Positions 34,340 through 36,726 of a stretch of DNA of 36,726 nt are shown here, piece after piece. The notes beneath the pieces were generated by a model, which saw only the letters and a list, made by a program, of their open reading frames with translations, searched no databases and was not told the DNA's origin. The translations under genes and the position numbers were made by a program. Source of the stretch: Bdellovibrionales bacterium GWB1_55_8 (GTDB taxonomy: Bacteria; Bdellovibrionota; UBA1018); contig MEPR01000039.1 of assembly GCA_001769835.1 (NCBI GenBank), forward strand, positions 1-36,726. The letters are read 5' to 3'. Each line of letters begins with the position of its first letter. Position 1 is the first letter of the stretch.

Positions 34340-34779
34340 CGCGATTCACCCGGTGCCGTAGCAATGGCGAACTTCCGCGCCCCGGCGGTTCGGGCCCGAT
34401 CCATGACTTCCACCGCGAATCCGAGGAACGCTTTTCGATCTCCCTCGAGCACCACGGTTCGTGATGTGCCTTTCAAAAAAGCCTGACGTAAGGCCGGCTC
34501 GAGCCCTTGAATCGTGGTGAATGCGCCGTTTACCGCGAGCTTGCCATCAGGAAGAAGCGTGACAAGAACCGGCTGTGACTCAGAAGTCGAGGAAGCGGCG
34601 GCACCCGCTTCGGGCAGCTGGACGTTGACTCCGAGCTGCGACATCACCGAACTCGTCACCATGAAAATGATCAGAAGAACGAGAAATATGTCGGTCAACG
34701 GGGTGATATTGATCTCAGCGACGATGTCAGCGCTTTCCGACGGGACGTCGCTCGATGCATGCGCAGTCCTAATTGCCAT
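34336..34779 (-). CDS. ExbD/TolR-family biopolymer transport protein
   Basis: This 147-residue inner-membrane protein has one N-terminal transmembrane helix (about 29-48). The functional Asp lies in INITPLTDIFLVLLIIFMV, which is the proton-path residue of the family. The periplasmic domain (about 55-147) has the fold's typical VLVTLLPDGKLAVNG and ALRQAFLKGTSRTVVLEGDRK elements. It works with the upstream ExbB/TolQ-type protein as a proton-driven motor. The start overlaps the exbB-type stop by eleven bases. No tonB, tolA, tolB or pal gene is next to it, so I cannot choose between ExbD and TolR roles. The gene ends tail-to-tail with the symporter-kinase gene, overlapping by four bases. Confidence 0.92.
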   Translation of the reverse strand: MAIRTAHASSDVPSESADIVAEINITPLTDIFLVLLIIFMVTSSVMSQLGVNVQLPEAGAAASSTSESQPVLVTLLPDGKLAVNGAFTTIQGLEPALRQAFLKGTSRTVVLEGDRKAFLGFAVEVMDRARTAGARKFAIATAPGESR

Positions 34780-35434
34780 CGGAATCCGGCCCTGCGGGGA
34801 GAAGTTCCGTCAATTCCTCGACCTGAAGCTTGATTGCAAGAACGAGCGAGCTCCAGCGGGTCTGGAACGCGTTATAGGCCATTACCGCAATGACAGCGAC
34901 AATGATTCCCGCAGCAGTCGCGATGAGACTTTCCGATATACCGGACGCAACCACCGCAAATCCGCCGGACCCGGTGCGGGCCATGTCCTGAAATGACCGA
35001 AGAATGCCCACAACCGTGCCGAAAAGGCCCACAAAGGGGCTCGCGCTGCCGATAGTTCCCAGAATCCAGAAATTCCGGCGAAGATCCTGATTCACCCGCT
35101 GCCGCTGCCGCTCCAACGCCTCGGCCCAGCGATCTTTCAGGCGAGAATCCTTCGCGGACAGGCGCTCAAGGGCCGCAAGCAGGATGCGGGCGCTCGGTAG
35201 GTCATCACGTGACCTGCAAAGTCTTTCCACGTCACCCAGATCCCCCCGGAGCAGCAGATTCGAGGCTTCCAGCTGAAACTCCCTTAAACCAGCGCCGAGT
35301 TTTCGAAAACTCCATAAGCGCTCCAGGATCACGCCCCAGGAGACAATGGAAAAGAGAACGAGCGGATACATGGTGAATCCGCCTGCTTCAATAAGGTGCC
35401 AAATGGTCTGACCTGGTGTTATGGCCGGCGACAT
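34769..35434 (-). CDS. ExbB/TolQ/MotA-family proton channel protein
   Basis: This 221-residue inner-membrane protein has three transmembrane helices: one near the N-terminus (about 20-40, FTMYPLVLFSIVSWGVILERLW) and two in the second half (about 123-150 and 165-190). The family signature GTIGSASPFVGLFGTVVGILRSF and the following GISESLIATAAGIIVAVIAVM match ExbB/TolQ. A cytoplasmic helical domain lies between helices 1 and 2. It should form a pentamer around the ExbD-type dimer and drive an energy-transducing partner. It overlaps the downstream exbD-type gene by eleven bases. Upstream, only 44 bases separate it from the divergent lipoprotein gene. The ribosome-binding site before the ATG is weak. 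Confidence 0.92.
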   Translation of the reverse strand: MSPAITPGQTIWHLIEAGGFTMYPLVLFSIVSWGVILERLWSFRKLGAGLREFQLEASNLLLRGDLGDVERLCRSRDDLPSARILLAALERLSAKDSRLKDRWAEALERQRQRVNQDLRRNFWILGTIGSASPFVGLFGTVVGILRSFQDMARTGSGGFAVVASGISESLIATAAGIIVAVIAVMAYNAFQTRWSSLVLAIKLQVEELTELLPAGPDSDGN

Positions 35435-35478
35435 AATCGCTTGCCACCGTAGCGATCGCTCCGTAGGATGTCAACGCC

Positions 35479-36450
35479 GTGAAAAAACCTCTTCAAATGT
35501 TGATCGTTACCGTCTTGATAATGGGTGCCGCACTCGGCACCGGTCTGACGGCCTGCACGAAATCCAGGAAGCCCGCCTATGAAGCGGGGCAGAAACCCTT
35601 CTCATTCGACTACAGAGAAGCCATGGAAGTCTCGATCGTCACATGGAATCAGGAGCAAGGGGAAAGCTGGAGCGCCCGCGCCGAGCGTAATGAAGACGGT
35701 TGGGCACTTCGATCCGGGCCCGATGGCAAGTCACTCGGAGATACCGTCGCGAACGCCAGTTTCATCGAACACCTCCTCGATTCCATCAGCGCTCTTCAGG
35801 TCCAATCCATTCCTGCGAGTCAGGGTCCGGAGTCTCAAGGACTCGCTCGACCCATTTTCGCAATTCGCTGGACTACTGGAACCAAGGAAAACCGCCAGGA
35901 ACATGAGTTGAAGCTCGGAGCTCTCGTGCAGGATCAGAGTTCGCGCGGAGCTCGTTTCGCAGCCATCCGCTCCATGAACCAGCCGGAAAAAGTACTTGTT
36001 ATCAACGGATCTGTATTGAAACTGCTTCAACACCTCGATTCATTCACGACATTACGTCACGCGGAATGGGCAACCGAGCATATTGACGATGTCGATGAGG
36101 CCGAGTTCAAGGTGAACGGAATGCTCACGCTTTACGCCCAACGCGAGGGGGAAAGCTGGACGGATCGCAATGAACGGCCACTGCAATTCGACGTCACAGG
36201 CGCTCTGCAGAAGATCCTCCGCGCCAGGATCATCGAGTTCATCGAAGAACCCCGATCCCTCGCCCAAGCCTCTTCAACCCTGAACTCAGGTACCGGCCAC
36301 TATGAGCTGGTGCTCCGTGACCGCCACGGGGCAGCCACAACACTTCGCGCACGGGCAACGGAAAGCCACCTGCTGGCGTCCCATTCAAAGCGTCCGGCCG
36401 CATTGTTCAAGATACCGCGGGAAACTCTCTCAGCGTTCCCTCCTCGATGA
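35479..36450 (+). CDS. DUF4340-like lipoprotein with internal repeat
   Basis: This 323-residue protein begins with GTG and a lipoprotein-type signal ending LTAC (C26). The mature part is beta-rich and contains two copies of a GESWxxRxER motif (about 61-70 and 224-233) about 160 residues apart. The spacing suggests two similar domains, as in DUF4340 proteins that accompany gliding/ABC-type GldG systems, but I am not certain of the family. ELKLGALVQDQSSRGARFAAI followed by VLVINGSVLKLLQ resembles the DUF4340 core, in which a strand describing a difference at a site is followed by a residue check. It is divergent from exbB and directly abuts the convergent CBS gene (no gap). The function is unknown, but an envelope role is implied by the lipid anchor. 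Confidence 0.72.
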   Translation: MKKPLQMLIVTVLIMGAALGTGLTACTKSRKPAYEAGQKPFSFDYREAMEVSIVTWNQEQGESWSARAERNEDGWALRSGPDGKSLGDTVANASFIEHLLDSISALQVQSIPASQGPESQGLARPIFAIRWTTGTKENRQEHELKLGALVQDQSSRGARFAAIRSMNQPEKVLVINGSVLKLLQHLDSFTTLRHAEWATEHIDDVDEAEFKVNGMLTLYAQREGESWTDRNERPLQFDVTGALQKILRARIIEFIEEPRSLAQASSTLNSGTGHYELVLRDRHGAATTLRARATESHLLASHSKRPAALFKIPRETLSAFPPR

Positions 36451-36726
36451 TCAGGCTGCGCGCTCCTCTCCTTCAAATTCTTCCAAAATAGTTGTGGACC
36501 TCGTCAGGTCGGCCAGCTCGCGACTCAGCACGGCAAGAAGATCTCCGAAGGATAAGATACCAACGGCTGTGCCGGAGTCATTGACCACCGGCATGCGACG
36601 CACCTTCGCATCCCGCATCTTGGCGATGCAATCATAGAGGCCGTCCTTCTCATGGCAGGTCACGAGTTCCTCAGTCATCAGGTCCTCAACCACGCAGGCT
36701 TGAGGATCCTTCCCGTCCGCCACACA
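36451..36726 (-). CDS. CBS-domain protein, C-terminal part (runs off right edge)
   Basis: The minus-strand frame is open from the right edge to the TGA at 36451-36453. The 91 visible residues contain one CBS motif, beginning VVEDLMTEELVTCHEKDGL and continuing through KMRDAKVRRMPVVND and AVGILSFGDLLAVLSR. A short, acidic tail follows (TRSTTILEEFEGEERAA). The preceding ADGKDPQ resembles the link between two tandem CBS repeats (as in TDRDI...A.G.DP), so a first CBS motif probably lies outside the window. Stand-alone CBS pairs usually bind adenosine nucleotides and act as energy or redox sensors. The GTG at 36723 is not needed as a start. It is convergent with and directly adjacent to the lipoprotein gene. 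Function beyond nucleotide binding is unknown. Confidence 0.88.
   Translation of the reverse strand, partial: CVADGKDPQACVVEDLMTEELVTCHEKDGLYDCIAKMRDAKVRRMPVVNDSGTAVGILSFGDLLAVLSRELADLTRSTTILEEFEGEERAA

Noticed and set aside
1-36726. Search for CRISPR repeats, tRNA/rRNA genes, insertion sequences and attachment sites
   Set aside because: No regularly spaced repeats, cloverleaf-like sequences, transposase/integrase frames or terminal inverted repeats were seen by eye.

Overview
This 36.7 kb window is densely coding chromosomal DNA (about 57% GC by eye) from a Gram-negative, didermic bacterium. Evidence for two membranes includes outer-membrane lipoprotein signals, a TolC-type channel with an RND pump, an ExbB/ExbD pair and a lytic transglycosylase. 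The mix of many secreted hydrolases, abundant membrane and soluble sensor kinases, nucleoside salvage enzymes and TTG/GTG starts would suit a member of the Bdellovibrionota or another former deltaproteobacterial lineage. That placement is an inference, because no rRNA or marker gene lies in the window. I saw no tRNA, rRNA, CRISPR array, transposase, integrase or phage gene.

Layout. 1-400 holds the start of a membrane protein that runs off the left edge. 457-4438 (minus) is a three-gene phosphorelay-like operon: a CHASE3 histidine kinase, a stand-alone receiver, and a REC-PAS-GAF-histidine kinase. 4549-6962 (plus) has a LysM lytic transglycosylase lipoprotein and an adenosine deaminase. 6965-12814 (minus) is a block of exported proteins: a very large M1+M28+PDZ peptidase, a cysteine-rich unknown, and an S8 subtilase lipoprotein with a long insert. 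12974-17487 (minus) is an outer-membrane factor plus RND pump operon without an adaptor gene. 17599-20935 (plus) carries a DUF378 membrane protein, inosine-guanosine kinase (gsk), a secreted CapA-like protein and a small GTEPFW-motif secreted protein. 20949-21365 (minus) is a small Cys-rich zinc-binding-type protein. 21386-25536 (plus) has an exported circularly permuted ATP-grasp protein followed by the ergothioneine genes egtB and egtD. 25433-26440 (minus) is a secreted esterase whose 3' end overlaps egtD. 26649-30499 (plus) has a degenerate histidine kinase and a penicillin-acylase-type Ntn hydrolase. 30832-34339 (plus) is a Na+/solute-symporter-fused histidine kinase with a small coupled membrane protein. 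34336-35434 (minus) is ExbB/ExbD. 35479-36450 (plus) is a DUF4340-like lipoprotein, and 36451-36726 (minus) is the end of a CBS-domain protein.

How the genes fit together. Four signalling proteins with kinase architecture plus one receiver are packed here, but no DNA-binding regulator, so their outputs lie elsewhere or act by protein-protein contact. Adenosine deaminase and Gsk would together turn adenosine into IMP. The exported peptidases, subtilase, esterase, acylase and transglycosylase point to extensive breakdown of external polymers. EgtB and EgtD give the core of ergothioneine synthesis without the gamma-glutamylcysteine genes.

The most unusual items are the exported ATP-grasp enzyme beside egtBD, the kinase lacking its phospho-accepting histidine, the M1-M28-PDZ fusion, the subtilase with a 209-residue Asp-His spacing, and a terminator hairpin placed inside the coding end of a convergent gene.
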